Shown here: positions 12,401 to 25,014 of the stretch, piece after piece
Numbering within the stretch: the first letter of the stretch is position 1
Layout of the letters: each line of letters opens with the position of its first letter
From: Aristolochia californica
Lineage: Eukaryota; Streptophyta; Magnoliopsida; Piperales; Aristolochiaceae
NCBI GenBank assembly: GCA_029961685.1
Contig: JARWKL010000012.1
Span: forward strand, 22,057,227-22,121,226
Reading direction: 5' to 3'
Length of the DNA: 64,000 bases
The notes under the pieces: model-generated
Told to the model about the DNA's origin: nothing
Database searches by the model: none
The model's input: only the letters and a program-made list of their open reading frames with translations
Translations under genes and position numbers: made by a program

Positions 12401-15400
12401 CTAGCCAAGGTAGCAGTAGGAACAAAAGCATGAGGCGCAAATGCTGAAGGTGAGGCAACTGAAATCTGAGTCATAACAATTTGTTGTTGTTGTTGAAGTA
12501 ACTGTTGCATATCATTTGGGGCTCTCGGATTAATAGGAGTTACAACTTTAGATGCATTCTCACTGCCATCATGAATAGTAGAGTTGGCCCATGCTGTCTT
12601 GCAAAATTTAACCCAACACCTATCTGAGTAATGGTTGGTACGCTCACTATGGGTACACTTCCTCTCAGGTCTACTATCCCGTCGGCCTCAACCTCAACTT
12701 GAGCCGTCTCTACCTCTATCTCTACTAGTACCTGCACGACCTCTAGAAGAGTCTGCATAACCAGAAACAAAACTCGAAGTATTAAGTGCAATCGCTTCCA
12801 TCATCTTAACACCTTTACCCCCTTTGGGTACAATTGTTTTCTAAGCTCCCATAATTCTATTAAAAGTGGTGGATAATGTAGGTCTTCATGTGAGGTCTTC
12901 ATGTTTTCTAAGCTCCCTTTGGGTACAATTGTTTTCTAAGCTCCCATAATTCTATTAAAAGTGGTGGATAATGTAGGTCTTCATGTGAGGCTAGTACTTG
13001 GGCCTTAACCCCATCAAATTCAACACCCAAACTATTAAGGAATTTTGCCACGATTAGCTGATTCTATTGTTTTCTTAATTCACGTTTATTTGTACTGAAC
13101 GGATGATACACATTGATCTCTTGCCAAATGCCCAAAAAGGCACTATAGTACTCTATAATTGTCTTATTTCCCCTCTTCAAACCAAATAATTATGTGAATA
13201 ACCGAGATAAATTGCTCTCCTGAGCATAGAAAGATTCTAAAGATACCCACATAAACTTAGCAGTTCCACAATTCATCACTTGGTTTCTCAATGTAGATTG
13301 AATACTATTGACAATCCAAGTCATAACTTGGTTGTTCTCCACTTCCTAATTATTATTCGTAGGAATGGAAGGTCATATCGAATAAACTTCATCTTCTTCT
13401 TGGCCTTCGAATACATTTTGACTGATTTGGCCCAATTGAGATCCTGTCAATCTCTCAAAAGCAATAACAACTGTATCTTTCCCATTAGACCCAATAACCT
13501 CTCTGGTTGTGGCATATACTTCATCTGAATCAACCATACTATCAATATGGGATCACAAATCACCACAATTTCACTTCCCAAGTAACTTCTCGTAGATCAA
13601 TGATGTGGGCCCCACCTAAAAAAGTTAGGGTTAGGGTAACAGTATGATGTGCACACTTCAATCAATCTCAAATCACACATAAACTTCAATTTTAGAGAAA
13701 AGAATCCCAAAAACCCTTCAATTAAGGCTGATAGATTGAGATGCAGCCAATGGGACTGGTGTAGATGTGCACATCCTAAGAAAAAATCAATAGACCCTCT
13801 TAGGGCAACTAAATAATAGAGAACTACTCAATAAGCAGTAGAATCATTAACCCTATGGTTATGGTAGAGAAAAAAAAAAAGGATTAAAATTGAGTTTGAA
13901 CCAACCAATCACCAAGACAAACTTAAGAGATCTTTCGTCTAGGAGATCGTCCTCTTCAAATCATGGAGTTTACTGACAAAGAAGTGTGTTCTCAGATGTG
14001 ATTTACAGCTCTGATACCATGAAAAAAAGTGAAGATTGAGGAAGAGACTGAGAGACAATGAGAAAGAGAAGAGAGAAAGGGGAGAAACTCTTGAATGAGC
14101 TGCGTTGGAGGCCATGCACGACCCCTATCTATAATAATTTAAGAGGATTAGAATAATTACAAAAATACTCCTCACTTACACTTAATGACTTAACTCCTTA
14201 TATCTCCCATTCTACATATCCTATGTGCATGAAACTTGAATCATAGGCATAATTAAACACACAGAATAAGATAATATAAAAATATAAACCTAATGATCAG
14301 GTGAAATGACCAAAATGCCCTTGGGCTGATTCTCCAACAATGACCATTCGAAAATAAAAAAATGGAAACCTACTGTTATTATGCACCTTGCTGGGTTGAG
14401 CCCAGTTTAATCCAAAATGACTAGCCACTTAGGAGGCTTATTGCTTAAACTTATGATTAAGTTATTTTTCTTAATACTTCTCTATGTAGTACTTTTTTTC
14501 ACTCAACACTCCTCACATCCAAGATTACATATAACGAGCCTGCGATGTGCCCACAACAGACAAACAACTTGGCTCTCTCCTTATGGAGCTCACACAACAC
14601 AAATAACTTAGGAAGCACAAATTTGGCCTCGGCCCCCGCACACACAGGTCCTCGGTCCGCACACACAACTTGCTTTGATGCCACTGTTGGGTTGAGCCCA
14701 GTTCCATAAAAAAATGACTATTTACTTCGGGCTTATTGTTCTACCTTATAATTAAATCGTTTTTCTTAACACTTCTGAATATGGTACTCTTTCCCACTTA
14801 ACAGACTTCATGTTAGCAGTTCCTCATATAATATGCAGAAAATGTAAGAAAGAAATTGCAAGTTCTGGCTATTGAGAGTAAAGATATGATGAACTTCATG
14901 ATCTTCTCCTCAAACGGATAATCTGTATTTAAGAATTATGCTGAATAAGTACCAAAAAGAATCATGCTGTTTAATGAATTTTTTCTCTATGATCTTTTTT
15001 ATGAAGAGGAGAGTTTCATTAAAAGAAGAGAAGACTAAAAAAACATAAAGCAGCTAAGGCTGCAGATTTCTTAGGTGGGCAATCAGCTACCAAACAATTA
15101 GAGGTTGTTTGTCAACTCCTCCAGCAAGAGAATCCTACTTTGCTACACTGTTAAAATCAGTTTAGGTCCATCCCAAATTGTTCAGACAAAGTTAGGTGAC
15201 CTTTTCTCATCTAATAACCATTGCATTTTTCTTGATTTTAACATATGCAGGATGCTTTCTACAACACTGTCAAACAAGGATGTCCAAGAGACACATTATA
15301 AATGCCCAGCTTCTATCTGATTGTACCTTTCCTGCATGCCTCAAAATTTTAACTTATTTAAGTTGGTAATGGTTCTTCAGCCATCGAAGGCACTGACAAT

Positions 15401-16513
15401 CATAATTCTTGTTGTGTATTGTCTCTTCCTCTATTTTTCTTCTTCTCAAGGTACTTTTTACTGGCTCAGCCTTTTGTTTCAAGTGGCTTTTCCTCTTTCT
15501 TTCTTGTTAGTATCACTATTCAAAATAAATGAGTAAATAAATAAAATTGAAATTGGTTGTCCTTGTACTTACGGATCCGGGGGCAGTTCATACTTTTGTT
15601 CTCTTCCATTGGAAAGGCACAAAACACTGTAAACATCTAAATTATCCGGTTCTTGATTGTTAAAAATCCTGTGATATTTGATCTTGATCTTACCTCCAAA
15701 AGAACACTTCGCCTGCTTTTTTTTTTTGGTTCATTTGGACTGTTCTCGTGTTTATTGTTTTCAAAGTTCGCTCTAAATGTCTTTATTGCTCAAGTGCTTA
15801 TCTATTTCTGCTATCTCCATACTTTTTATATTCCAGAGTTAAATTGCACAAATAATCCATTTTCTGGAATGTGTATAACGTGCATTGATGACTATGCTAG
15901 TGATTGATAATGACAACCTCTTGCAAATTTTTCAGTGTAGAGAAGGTCAATTTTTCTAGTTAGTGCTTTGTCAAATGTTTCCAACTAATCTGCTGGAGTA
16001 ATTTGTGTTATGGTCTTGCAGTAATATTATCCAATTACTATGACTTGCCATTCAACGACATCCTCAATTGGAGACAGTTTGCACTGATACTCAAGGAAAG
16101 TGATGTATATCAGTTAAAGTCGATTCTGAAGTCCAAATCTGATGAAAAATTCATTGAGTTGCATAGAAATTTAGTGGAGGTAAAGTAAAGCAGTTATTAA
16201 AGATTTTTCTTGCTAAAAAATACAAAATTGTGTTTGTTATGGAATCTTTTTTATTGGAGAAGTGTAGCTATTTTGCCATCTGATGGTGGGGAATTGTGCG
16301 AATGAAAGGATTTGCTCTTGAAATATTTGTTTGTATATTTTGTCATTCTCCACGACCTCTTTTCTTATTTTGTATTATTTATTTATTTCATTTTTTGGTA
16401 TGCTTCTGTAGATACAGAAACACTTTGAGTGGCATTCACCTCCAGTTAAATTCGATGCATTCCACATGGTCATGTATGAACTTTGGTTACGCCACCATGT
16501 CATGAAGTATTGA
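6471..16513 (+). CDS. GT47 exostosin-family glycosyltransferase, six exons
   Basis: Exons by splice signals and frame are 6471-6638, 6721-7008, 7966-8252, 8547-8779, 16022-16179 and 16412-16513, giving 411 aa. The N terminus has a hydrophobic stretch at about residues 20-36, as expected for a Golgi type II membrane protein. The rest is a plant exostosin domain: FKVYIYPDGDP, ASEGYFFQNI, ADHFFVTCHDVG, KFCICPGG, a conserved SVxY-like Ser/Ile region before DILNWRQF, and a KFDAFHMVMYELWLRHHV C terminus. GT47 enzymes transfer sugars onto cell-wall polysaccharides; the substrate cannot be told from sequence. Intron 1 is only 82 bp with a weak acceptor, so the exon 1-2 junction is the least sure part. 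Intron 5 (7.2 kb) holds a copia element and a TRIM, yet all junctions keep the frame and no stop is seen. It resembles the Arabidopsis At5g03795/At5g20260 group from memory. Confidence 0.88.
8907..9221 (-). repeat. 3' LTR of the intronic copia element
   Basis: This 315-bp repeat aligns along its length with 14020-14339. Shared landmarks include AAGTGAAGATTGAGGAAGAG, TGACTTAACTCCTTATATCT and CCTATGTGCATGAAACT. The two copies differ by scattered substitutions and small indels, so the insertion is not recent. Confidence 0.93.
9348..13540 (-). pseudogene. Broken copia gag-pol
   Basis: On the minus strand, fragments appear in copia order. A gag part lies at about 12900-13400. A GAG-pre-integrase module at 11956-12330 shows LSVSQLAKSMNWSLTF. 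Integrase is at about 11400-11900 with an FIDDFSR motif. Reverse transcriptase at 10095-10614 has LDIKNAF and the YVDD catalytic motif, and RNase H at 9348-10020 has the EAEYR motif. They sit in different frames separated by stops and frameshifts. A 95-bp tandem duplication near 12820-13010 disrupts the gag part further. No intact polyprotein remains. Confidence 0.85.
14020..14339 (-). repeat. 5' LTR of the intronic copia element
   Basis: This 320-bp repeat is the partner of 8907-9221. On its inner side lies GCTCTGATACCA (14008-14019), the reverse complement of the TGGTATCAGAGC primer site, directly adjacent to the LTR edge. Confidence 0.93.
14389..14803 (-). mobile_element. TRIM element (about 120-bp LTRs), family A
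   Basis: Two direct repeats, 14389-14508 and 14685-14803, share the GGGTTGAGCCCAGTT opening, AAATGACTA, GGGCTTATTG-like and TTTTTCTTAA words, and end CAACA or TAACA. Between them lie only 176 bp without coding capacity. On the minus strand a variant primer site TGGCATCAAAGC (plus strand 14672-14683) sits one base inside the right LTR. The flanking 5-mers CACCT and GACTT agree at 3 of 5 positions, so the target duplication is not convincing. Similar LTR sequence occurs at 37611-37843, where the duplication is perfect. Confidence 0.8.
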
Positions 16514-17627
16514 AAGCTGAAGGGCAGAATGTGTACATTGGGCATTTGCTAACCAAAACGGCCACATTTTGCGCTGCTGTTTGGTCCCAAAAATGAAGTA
16601 TGTAACATAAATACCTGTTGTTTATTTGTATTCATTTATTCTATTTGATTTAGACATGGGTGGGTGAGTTGTGTCTCTTTGAACTTGAGTGCTGACATTT
16701 ATTTTAATCTTAGTCTACCGTTGCCTTTTTAGGATTTTATTCATTAATTAAAAAAATATAAGGCAGTATTCAATTACGATGGAGATTGATATATTGGCAT
16801 TGCAGAACAGCATGTACAGGAGATGTATGCAATTACACCTTTTCAGGAACTTTTTGACTGCCAATGGCTTTCTGGGTTTATCCGACTGAATGATGACCTT
16901 ATCTCTGCGTGAACATTATTGCTTTTAGTTACTTCAGTGGCCAACAAATATTTGAGCTGTCCCAAATTGTTTGTTCAAAAACGCCTCTGAATTTGTTCTT
17001 TTGCTTTCACACATCTTGTTTCCCTCTTTGAGATGAACACTGATTGGTCTGAATTACTCTTGCTGAAACCAAACCTCATAACCACAACGTTAAACTTCTA
17101 AACCAAGCTCATAGGTTTAAACAGTAGATTATCTTTTAGGAATTTTAGGTATTTCTTACATTTGGTATTTTTCATTATATATTTATTTTTTAAATATTTT
17201 TCCAATTTCATTATTAGTTTAATTTTTCTAAAACTTGGTGGGTAATATTGTTTTATAAATATTTTAATAAGGGACTTTGGGATATTTAATGTAATAAAAA
17301 TATTAAAATAATAATTAAGAAAGAAAATAGGGGTTTGAGTTTGATTTCTATTAAAGAAATATTTGTAAATATAAAATAATTAGTGTTAATTTGCTTTAAA
17401 TCTCGTAGGGTGTGATATTGCAGTGGCACTTGTTTAAATAAAATTATTAAAAAAATAAAAAATAAAAAAAAACCCACTCAATTGACCGTACCGAACGCCG
17501 AAGTTCGTTCACCCGAGGCTGCTCCACACGCTGAGACCGCCGCCGTATAAAGAATGAGGCAGCATAGCCATTTTAACAGAGTCATTTTCGTCTGCGCGAG
17601 GGGGCGACCTGAGAATTTGAGCGAGAG
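16514..17627. other. Intergenic region between GT47 and COX5b genes
   Basis: The left part is the probable 3' UTR of the GT47 gene. The middle (17160-17470) is strongly AT-rich. The last 150 bp before the COX5b start are GC-richer, contain TATAAAG near 17547, and probably hold the COX5b promoter and 5' UTR. No other gene is seen. Confidence 0.45.
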
Positions 17628-20600
17628 ATGTGGAGAAGGCTAAACACATTAGTTACATGGCGATCTGCTCTCACTCTTCGCCGATCTGAATCTTCTGTAA
17701 ACCGATCCCTTGCGTCAATTCACTCCTCGTCGCCTTCGTCCTCACCGTTCCAGAAGTCTCCCCCCTTCTTCTCTCAGCATGGTACCTCCGATACTGGTAT
17801 GCATTCCTCGATCTTCACTTGTTAATTTGCGACGTAGGGTTTTCCTTCTTGATTTATCCGGCTGGCGCTCTTGATGTGCAGACGTTTCATCCGAGGGGAA
17901 GAAGAGAGTGGAAGATGTAATGCCGATAGCCACTGGGCTTGAGAGGGAGGAAATTGAAGCTGAGTTGGAGGTGCGTTCTTATTCATGAGGCATTCAGGGA
18001 TTTCATTCGAGAACAAATGCTTGCTCTATTACTTATACATGGTGGCTTGAGAGCTTATTCCCTTTGCTTGATATGGTTTCAGGGGGGCAAGAGGTTTCAC
18101 ATGGACCCTCCAGTGGGACCATTCGGGACGAAGGTGAGCCTGCCTATCTGAACTTTGATAGCGTCCTACTGGTTAGGTTTTTGTTGATTTCTGTCTTGTT
18201 CTGATGCATTTACCGGTGTTTCTATTTATTTAGCTTCTTGAAAAGGTATTGGCTCTTTTCAATGGGTTTTCGGTAGAACTTTAAGTTGAGTCATGATTAA
18301 GACCTCCATTCTTTTGGTAGTTACAAAATTAGGTTGGCTTGAGATGAATTCATTTTGTTCTTTTGGAAATATCAATCGATGGAGGAAAAGTGTTATTAAA
18401 CAATCTGTCTTACTTTATTTTTCCGCAAATAGGTTGTTATGGGGTATCAGTGGGACTACCACATGTAACACAGTATTTTCTCTGATCCTTTTTCTGTCTG
18501 GCCTTTTGATCGTTCATCATTCCTTGGGATTACAAGAGATGACAATCCCTGTTGATATATGATGTTCTTCTGCACGTATGTCCAATACAAGCAATCCAAG
18601 GTGTGGTGTAAAAGATATTTGCTAACTTGCAGTTATTATCTGATTGTTAACATAGTTTGTCATCTCCTCCTGAAATATTTAGAAGTACAATGTTCTTTTT
18701 TTGGTGACCATTTCTAGTACTTTCTTTTTAAATGATAACAGTAGAAAATATGGCCTTTTAGGTGCTGTTTGCCCAACAGTATATTTTAACCATTTAAAGT
18801 GTTATTAGACATTCAAATTTTGGTTCAAGATACTTAGGAAGGTACTTTCTTGAGCTTGTGAAAAATTCCACCAACTCGAGCTCAGCTGGCAAAAATCATG
18901 GCTTGGCTTGATTCAGACCTCTTAGTTTTGTCTCTTAATGCAAAAGACACAATTTTGAGCTGGCTTGTGAGCCATCAAGCCATGCTATGCAGGGGTTTGG
19001 GCTCAGGTCCTTTTGGCTAACAAGCTCGGCTTGGGTGAGAATTGAGCCAAGCCAACACCAAGCCAAACAACTCAGTTGTTATTCTACTCAAAAACTTGCT
19101 TATGAGCTGATGCACTAATGTGAAAAAAGCAATTTCCACAATTAATTTGGAACTTTATCAGATAATGTACCATGGTGTACTGACTTGTTCTAGAAGAGTT
19201 CCGTGGCCGTTCTTTGCCTTGAGTCTCCTTATGGATACTCTCTCTCTCTCTCTCTTCCTTCACACTTGCTGGGTGAAACTATAGATATTATCTTGCAAAT
19301 GTTTCTCTTTGATGCAATTTTGAATCAATTCCATCTACCTTAATTGACAACCTTGCTGTTCACCTCTGGCTTTTGCTCCATTGCTTGATTATATGCCTTT
19401 TAGGTCTCTGGATTTTTCTCCAATATGCTTGGTTATATGTGATTTAATTCTCTGGATTTTGCTCCACTGCTTGGTTGTTATTTGTTTTGGTTCATTATAT
19501 AAACATCTCCATAATTATGTAAATCAGCTTATAGGTGCTATTTGTATGCTATTAGTTCATTATGAGATCTTTTTGAAGTCGTGACCGTATTCATTGATTT
19601 CTGGATGTGGAAATGACTTTGTTTACCATGATCACATTAGCCAATATTTAAGTAGAGGTACATTGTATGTTTGATGAACTTCCTATTTGATGTATTACTT
19701 TTCTCTGTTTTTGCTTGTAGGAAGCACCAGCCATTATAAAATCCTCATTTAATAAAAGACTAGTGGGATGCCCGGGTGGTGAAGGCGGTAGGTTTTTCTT
19801 TTTATCATATATTTTTGTACTGTTTTGAAATGAATGTGTATTTTTTATGAATTTTAAGTTTTCCAGAACCCTAGAGTCAATAACTTATTCTTGCTGCAGA
19901 GGATGAGCACGACGTGGTGTGGTTTTGGCTAGAAAAGGGGAAGCCACATGAATGCCCTGTATGCTCTCAGTACTTCATGGTAAGAGAAGTACACTTCCCA
20001 CTTAATCATGCTAAGGGAGATAAGAATATCTAAAAGAATATCACATGCCACTTATCATGCTAAAAGCTGTCTGTTGAAAATTGGTATGGAGCTAATCCTT
20101 AGTATTAACCATAGATTTTTGAAGCACTTGTATTTCCTAATATGGCTTTATGGTGAAGATCCAGTGGACAAATAGGGCCTTAGTTCATGATAGCTAAATG
20201 AACCGGGTTGTGTGAAATGACGATACTACCTTTCTATGAACTTTAAGAAAATTAATATTTAAAACACAAAATATAAAATATAAAAGAATATCCTCTCTTG
20301 ATCCTAGAGACAGAGGGAGAGGCCTTGAATTCATCCCCTCCCCCTTCCATCTTCTTTTCCATCTTGCCCACACGAGAAGTAGATAATAACTTTTTCAGTA
20401 ACATAATTGTGAAAACAAAATTAATGCACTGGATAATAACTGAAGACAATTGACCCACATTTGAAAAAAAGACAATTGTATGCCTCTTACAACGGTTTCT
20501 GTTAGGATTTAAGAGGCTTTGAGTTTGGAAATTACCTTCACTGGTATTCAAGGAAATTTGATTAAAAAAAAAAAAAGGCATGTAGAATTTTATATGTTTT

Positions 20601-21411
20601 TTGTCCTTGAAATGAAAATTTTAAAACTTGATTGAGCTGTTTCATTAGGACATAACCCATACCGTGTGAGGACTTTATTTAATGAATTATGATTTCTAAT
20701 AATAATTTATTATGTATAGATAAGTTATTATTATTATTATTATTTTATTTTACTACTTATTATGTTTACTATCTTTTTTTGTTTCCTGTTTTCTTTTTCT
20801 CTTGCCTACTCTAGCAAGTATGGTATCAATGTATAGATGGGAGATTTTGTTTTATCATCCAACAAAATAATGGGTTACGTTGTGGTTCAAGAGGCTTAGA
20901 TGAACCATGATAGTTTTTTATGGGTATGACTTGATATCAAACAAGTAATGCTCAACGATGTGAAAATACCTGGTCTGGTTGAAGAGAAGCGACTTCTTCT
21001 CCCAGGGGGTTATACTGCTGTATACATATAGCTTCATGAATATGACATTTTTTAAAAAAAAAATTTTGTGTAGAGACTAGCTCAAGTTCTCAGTTTCCAT
21101 ACATAGTTTCAATTTTCTGCTAATTTTTTATAATTGTATGTAGGCTTTTGGTCAAGCTATTGTCTGTATCATTTGCGAAAGAAGCGTACATTAATATATA
21201 GAATGGCGAATTTAAGTTCTTTGTTGGGGTTTGTTTATTATGTGGAGGCTATGACTATGCATACATATTATGTCTATTAGTGCTTTGTGGCTATTTGCTG
21301 AAACCTCATATATTGCCTTGGCTTGAAACCGTGTCTTTCTTTTCTTAAATGTTTTTGCAGCTGGAAGTTGTTGGTGAAGGAGGGCCTCCCCCGGAGGACG
21401 GTCTACATTGA
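17628..21411 (+). CDS. COX5B: Cytochrome c oxidase subunit 5b, mitochondrial
   Basis: Exons are 17628-17796, 17882-17970, 18083-18133, 19721-19787, 19900-19979 and 21361-21411, all with GT-AG borders and matching phases, giving 168 aa. Residues 1 to about 55 are rich in Arg and Ser with few acids, as in a mitochondrial targeting peptide. The mature part has the family motifs GPFGTKEAP, GCPGGEGEDEHDVVWFWL and ECPVCSQYF. Cys120, Cys144 and Cys147 fit the zinc site of this nuclear-encoded subunit of respiratory complex IV in the inner membrane. The length is close to that of other plant COX5b proteins. Intron 3 holds a TC microsatellite (about 19230) and GGCTTG-rich transposon-like sequence (18840-19080). 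The gene looks intact. Confidence 0.95.
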
Positions 21412-22135
21412 TTTTGGATAGTAAATTAGATGAGGCAAGCACTTTCCATGATGAAATAAAAAATTGGTGAGGCGAGAGATGGTTTCTGTTTCATATTGTG
21501 TAGCATCAAAATAGCATTCAATGTTTTCTTGCTCTGCGTTTTCATTTCTTGACCGACTTGAGTTCGACATTTTTGCTCCGTGAGTTTGTTTCCTTGATGT
21601 GATCACCTGTTTAAGTGGTGCAGTTTTAAAAGCTTCTCAAATAATTTATGGTTAGTGAATCCATCTTCGTCGAACTTTTCTAGACGAGTATACCTGAATC
21701 ACACTGTTGTTGTGATTTACGAATTCAAGGTCATTGATACTTATGTTAAGGTTAGTTATAGCGATTATCAAAGAGTAAATGGACTCACCGTTGCGTCTTA
21801 ACGTGATGATTCCTGTATGAGTCAGCTGCTTCTAATTACTTTCTTCTGCTGTGGATGAAAATGTATATGACATAGCTGTGGCTACACAGATTTCATGTAT
21901 CTTATAAGATGAGAGATAAGTGTGAACTACCCTATGTCTGCCATGAACGGCTGATCTCTTGACAAATTGGATTTGGCTTGTGCCAGTGGCCTTGTGGAGC
22001 TAGTGCGAAATGTGGTCTGCCCGTGTGGAGCAAATCTCAATGTGGCGGAACTTTGTAATCATCGCCCAAGAAAGCTTCTCTGTTTCAGCTACAAAATGTG
22101 CCCGAGTGTAAACCAAGCTCCGTCGAAAATCAATA
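21412..22135. other. Intergenic region between COX5b and ARM genes
   Basis: This holds the likely COX5b 3' UTR and the upstream region of the ARM-repeat gene. No separate gene is recognised; the open frame at 21967-22167 runs into the next gene start in another frame and has no known motif. Confidence 0.4.
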
Positions 22136-23035
22136 ATGTCGGCGATCCAAAATGGAAACATCACTGATTGCCTTGCCCAGGCTAAGTCAGAGAACCCTGA
22201 GTTGCAGCTTCGAGCCCTTCAAGCCCTGTCCTACCTCACCAAGGTAAGTCCAATGAATCGGAACATCATCGCGCAGAGCAATGAGGCTCTATCTATCATC
22301 TCTGCTCTCTCCAAATCGTCTGTCACTCAAACCCTCTCTCTGTCCATTCTCTTCAACCTCTCCCTCAACCCAAATCTCAGACAGTCCCTAGCCAAGATGG
22401 AAACCATACACCACCTCAACTCAGTTATTCTCTCTCCTTGTTCACCGGAATCTGGCAAGTTGGCCGCTTCCTTGATCTGCAGCCTTGCCATGCTTGATAG
22501 GAACAAGGCTGTCTTTGGTGTAGCTGGTACGATCCATGCTCTAGTAGAGAGCCTGAGATCCTTTCGCAGCACCGCGGGTCATCACCTCCTCAGCTCTCTA
22601 GCTGAGCTCGTGCAGTTTCACGGGAACTGTACATTGGCCGTACGTTCAGGGGCTGTGCCTGTCCTATTTGAGATGGTAAAGGACACTGAGAATGAGGACC
22701 TTGCTGGATCTTCCCTTACGACCTTGGGACTTTTAGCGAGGTTTGATGAGGGGGTTGATGCAATAAGGACAACCGAAGGAGTCATAGGTTTATTGGTGGA
22801 TGTCTTGAGGAGGGGGAGCATGCCGAGCAAGGAAGGTTCTGCAGAGTTACTGTTGCGCTTGTTTGAGGAGAGGGAAGAGTGTCTGAGAGAGGCTGTGAAG
22901 TTGCCTGAGTTTCTGAATTTGGTTGCCGATTTGTCGGTGAGAGGGTCTAGTAAGGCAAGAGAGAAGGCTAGTTTGCTCATGAGGAAGACAACGGAGGCTA
23001 ACTTAGATTCCTACGTCGAGGTTCTCCGGTGGTAA
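22136..23035 (+). CDS. ARM-repeat protein, intronless
   Basis: A single uninterrupted frame encodes 299 aa made of alpha-helical repeats. Examples are LQLRALQALSYLTKVSPMNR, SLSILFNLSLNPNLRQSLA, GAVPVLFEMVKDTENEDLAG and SKEGSAELLLRLFEEREECL, which have the spacing of Armadillo repeats and resemble the repeat part of plant U-box (PUB) ubiquitin ligases. No U-box is present, and none is seen upstream, so it is a short ARM-only protein rather than a recognised E3 ligase. ARM repeats usually bind other proteins; the partner is unknown. The ATG at 22136 is the first in frame and precedes the first repeat. Codon use and the clean frame support a real gene. Confidence 0.85.
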   Translation: MSAIQNGNITDCLAQAKSENPELQLRALQALSYLTKVSPMNRNIIAQSNEALSIISALSKSSVTQTLSLSILFNLSLNPNLRQSLAKMETIHHLNSVILSPCSPESGKLAASLICSLAMLDRNKAVFGVAGTIHALVESLRSFRSTAGHHLLSSLAELVQFHGNCTLAVRSGAVPVLFEMVKDTENEDLAGSSLTTLGLLARFDEGVDAIRTTEGVIGLLVDVLRRGSMPSKEGSAELLLRLFEEREECLREAVKLPEFLNLVADLSVRGSSKAREKASLLMRKTTEANLDSYVEVLRW

Positions 23036-23751
23036 AGTTTTTGAACGGTTCCATCTCTTCCTGCGTTTGTGAGAAGATACTGGTTGATTATAGCACATGT
23101 AAGGGTGATATCCCTACACTGGCAGTGCTCCGAGAAAACGTTGGCCATGGGTTCGTTCCATGGCCCTGCACTGTTCAAGGTAGCCTTTGCTTTGTCATGG
23201 CCGTTAACGTTTTCTATTTCTTTAGCTTTATTGAAGTCCAAAATCTAAAATTCTGGTTTCTGTGCGATTGGAAGACAAATGCATCCTGGTTTCTGCGGGA
23301 GAGGATTATCTCTCAGTGAAACTGTTCAGGAAAAGATCATCAATGTGGAGTTTGAATGAGTCAAGTTGGAAGAACGAAGAAAAAAAAAAAAAACTTGTGT
23401 TCATTGTGTTCCATTCCTCGTAAACATAAATTAGAACTTTATTATATGGAAGCTGTCGTTTATCATTGTCGTTATTATTTAATGGGAGGGGAAAGCCAAT
23501 ATCATGGCTGGCAGATATGTAGTCATCTAAGCAATTGTCTTAGTAGCACCTTAAGCATACATTAAGGAACTGTCTTTGATCTAAAATTACTCATTTGAGT
23601 TTAATAATCGAGACATTGTAAACAACGTTTAATGGCATAATCGTTTGTGAGATGAGCCACCCAAGCTCATTGGTGTTCTCAAATTACAAGTCGGTCCGGC
23701 GCTTAATTTATATATTCAAATCTGTGCCAGACGGAACCTCCCTTCGGACAA
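23036..23751. other. Intergenic region after the ARM gene
   Basis: This is the likely 3' UTR of the ARM gene followed by spacer. A short A-run lies near 23381. No gene or repeat family is recognised. Confidence 0.4.
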
Positions 23752-25014
23752 ATGAAGATTGAAATCATGGAAAGGCCAGTCAGGAACATAAACAATGGCA
23801 ACAGAGTCGTCAAGAAGATCATGGATGATCCAAAGGGTTTCTGGTCCAGTAAGGTAGCTGTAATGGAGGTCAAGAAGGGAGGTTTAATCGCTGCGGCAAG
23901 TATCTCAGTGCTCCTTGTTCTGGCCCTCGGAGTATCTATTCGTCCCACGAGGACATTCTTCCTCATAGCTGCCGCCGATGGTGCGGTGATTCTGAGAAAT
24001 TATAATCTGGGTTTTTGTCCAAATTGCAGTTAGTCGCCGGCACCGTTTGTTCGAAGAAATCGTTTTGCTCTGGAGGGGGAGGAGGTCTGAATTGAGTACT
24101 TCCTTCGGCCGGGCTGCCGACTTAGTTCCGTTACGAGGAATTAGAGGCGGCCATCGATAATTTCAGAGCACTGGTTTGCCGAAGAGCCTCCGCCTCCGTC
24201 TTCAGAGGCATCCTGTGCGACGGTACTCCTGCAGCCATGAAACGTATCGAGGGGGCGGAGCACGGTGAGCGTGAGTTCCGCGCAGAGGTGATAGCCATTT
24301 CCAGCGTCGATCACGTAAACCTGGTTCGCCTACTGGCGACTGCTGCGTTCCAGGCGGCCCCGCTTCCTGTTGTACGAGTACGTCCCGTAGACGGTTGGAT
24401 CTTCCCCTGGAGAGACAGTCACGACGGTGAAGAATGTTGCCTTCCATGAGCTCTTTGGTTCGAGTCGCTATCGACGTCCTTAGGACTCCAGCCTATCTCC
24501 ACTACGATTGCCGAGCGCGTGTCCTACACCTGGACGTGAAGCCCGAAAACGTTCTCCACGACGAAAATTTCAGCACTAGACTCTCCCACTTCGGTCTATC
24601 GAAGTTAATGGGAAGAGACGAGAGCCGAGTGGTAACGACGATCATAGGCACAAGAGGGTACTTGGCCCCTGAGTAGCTCCTCGAGCACGTTGTCATGGGG
24701 AAGTTAGACATTTACAGTTACGGCATGGTCGTCCTGGAGCAGGTGGGAGGGCGGAGGAACGTCCGTTTGGTGGGAGACGCCGACAAGCCGGAGAGAGAAA
24801 TGGTCGTATTTTCCGAGAATCGTGGATCAGAAGGCAAGGGAAGGGAAGGTGATGGAGGTTGTCGACGAGAGGCTGATGGAGGAAGGAGGAGTCGACGAGA
24901 GGGAGGTGAGAACGCTGGTCAATGTGGTCCGTGTATACAAGCCCAGGCTGACGCCCGTGTGGAGGAGGTAGTAGACATGCTCGAAGGGCGGGTGCTGGTT
25001 GATGTGCAGCCTCT

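Larger units (their letters stand above)
8907..14339 (-). mobile_element. Ty1/copia LTR retrotransposon in the GT47 intron
   Basis: The element lies antisense to the host gene. Its LTRs (8907-9221 and 14020-14339) are near-identical over most of their length, with TG...CA ends on the coding strand. A perfect 5-bp duplication ATGAC flanks it (8902-8906 and 14340-14344). The primer site complementary to initiator tRNA-Met abuts the 5' LTR (14008-14019) and a purine tract (reverse complement of CTCCCCCTCAAGCT) abuts the 3' LTR near 9222-9235. Read on the minus strand, the domain order is gag, protease region, integrase, reverse transcriptase, RNase H, which is the copia order. All frames are broken, so it is not autonomous now. 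Confidence 0.95.

Noticed and set aside
19229..19252. TC microsatellite in a COX5b intron
   Set aside because: Ordinary simple repeat; no sign of function.
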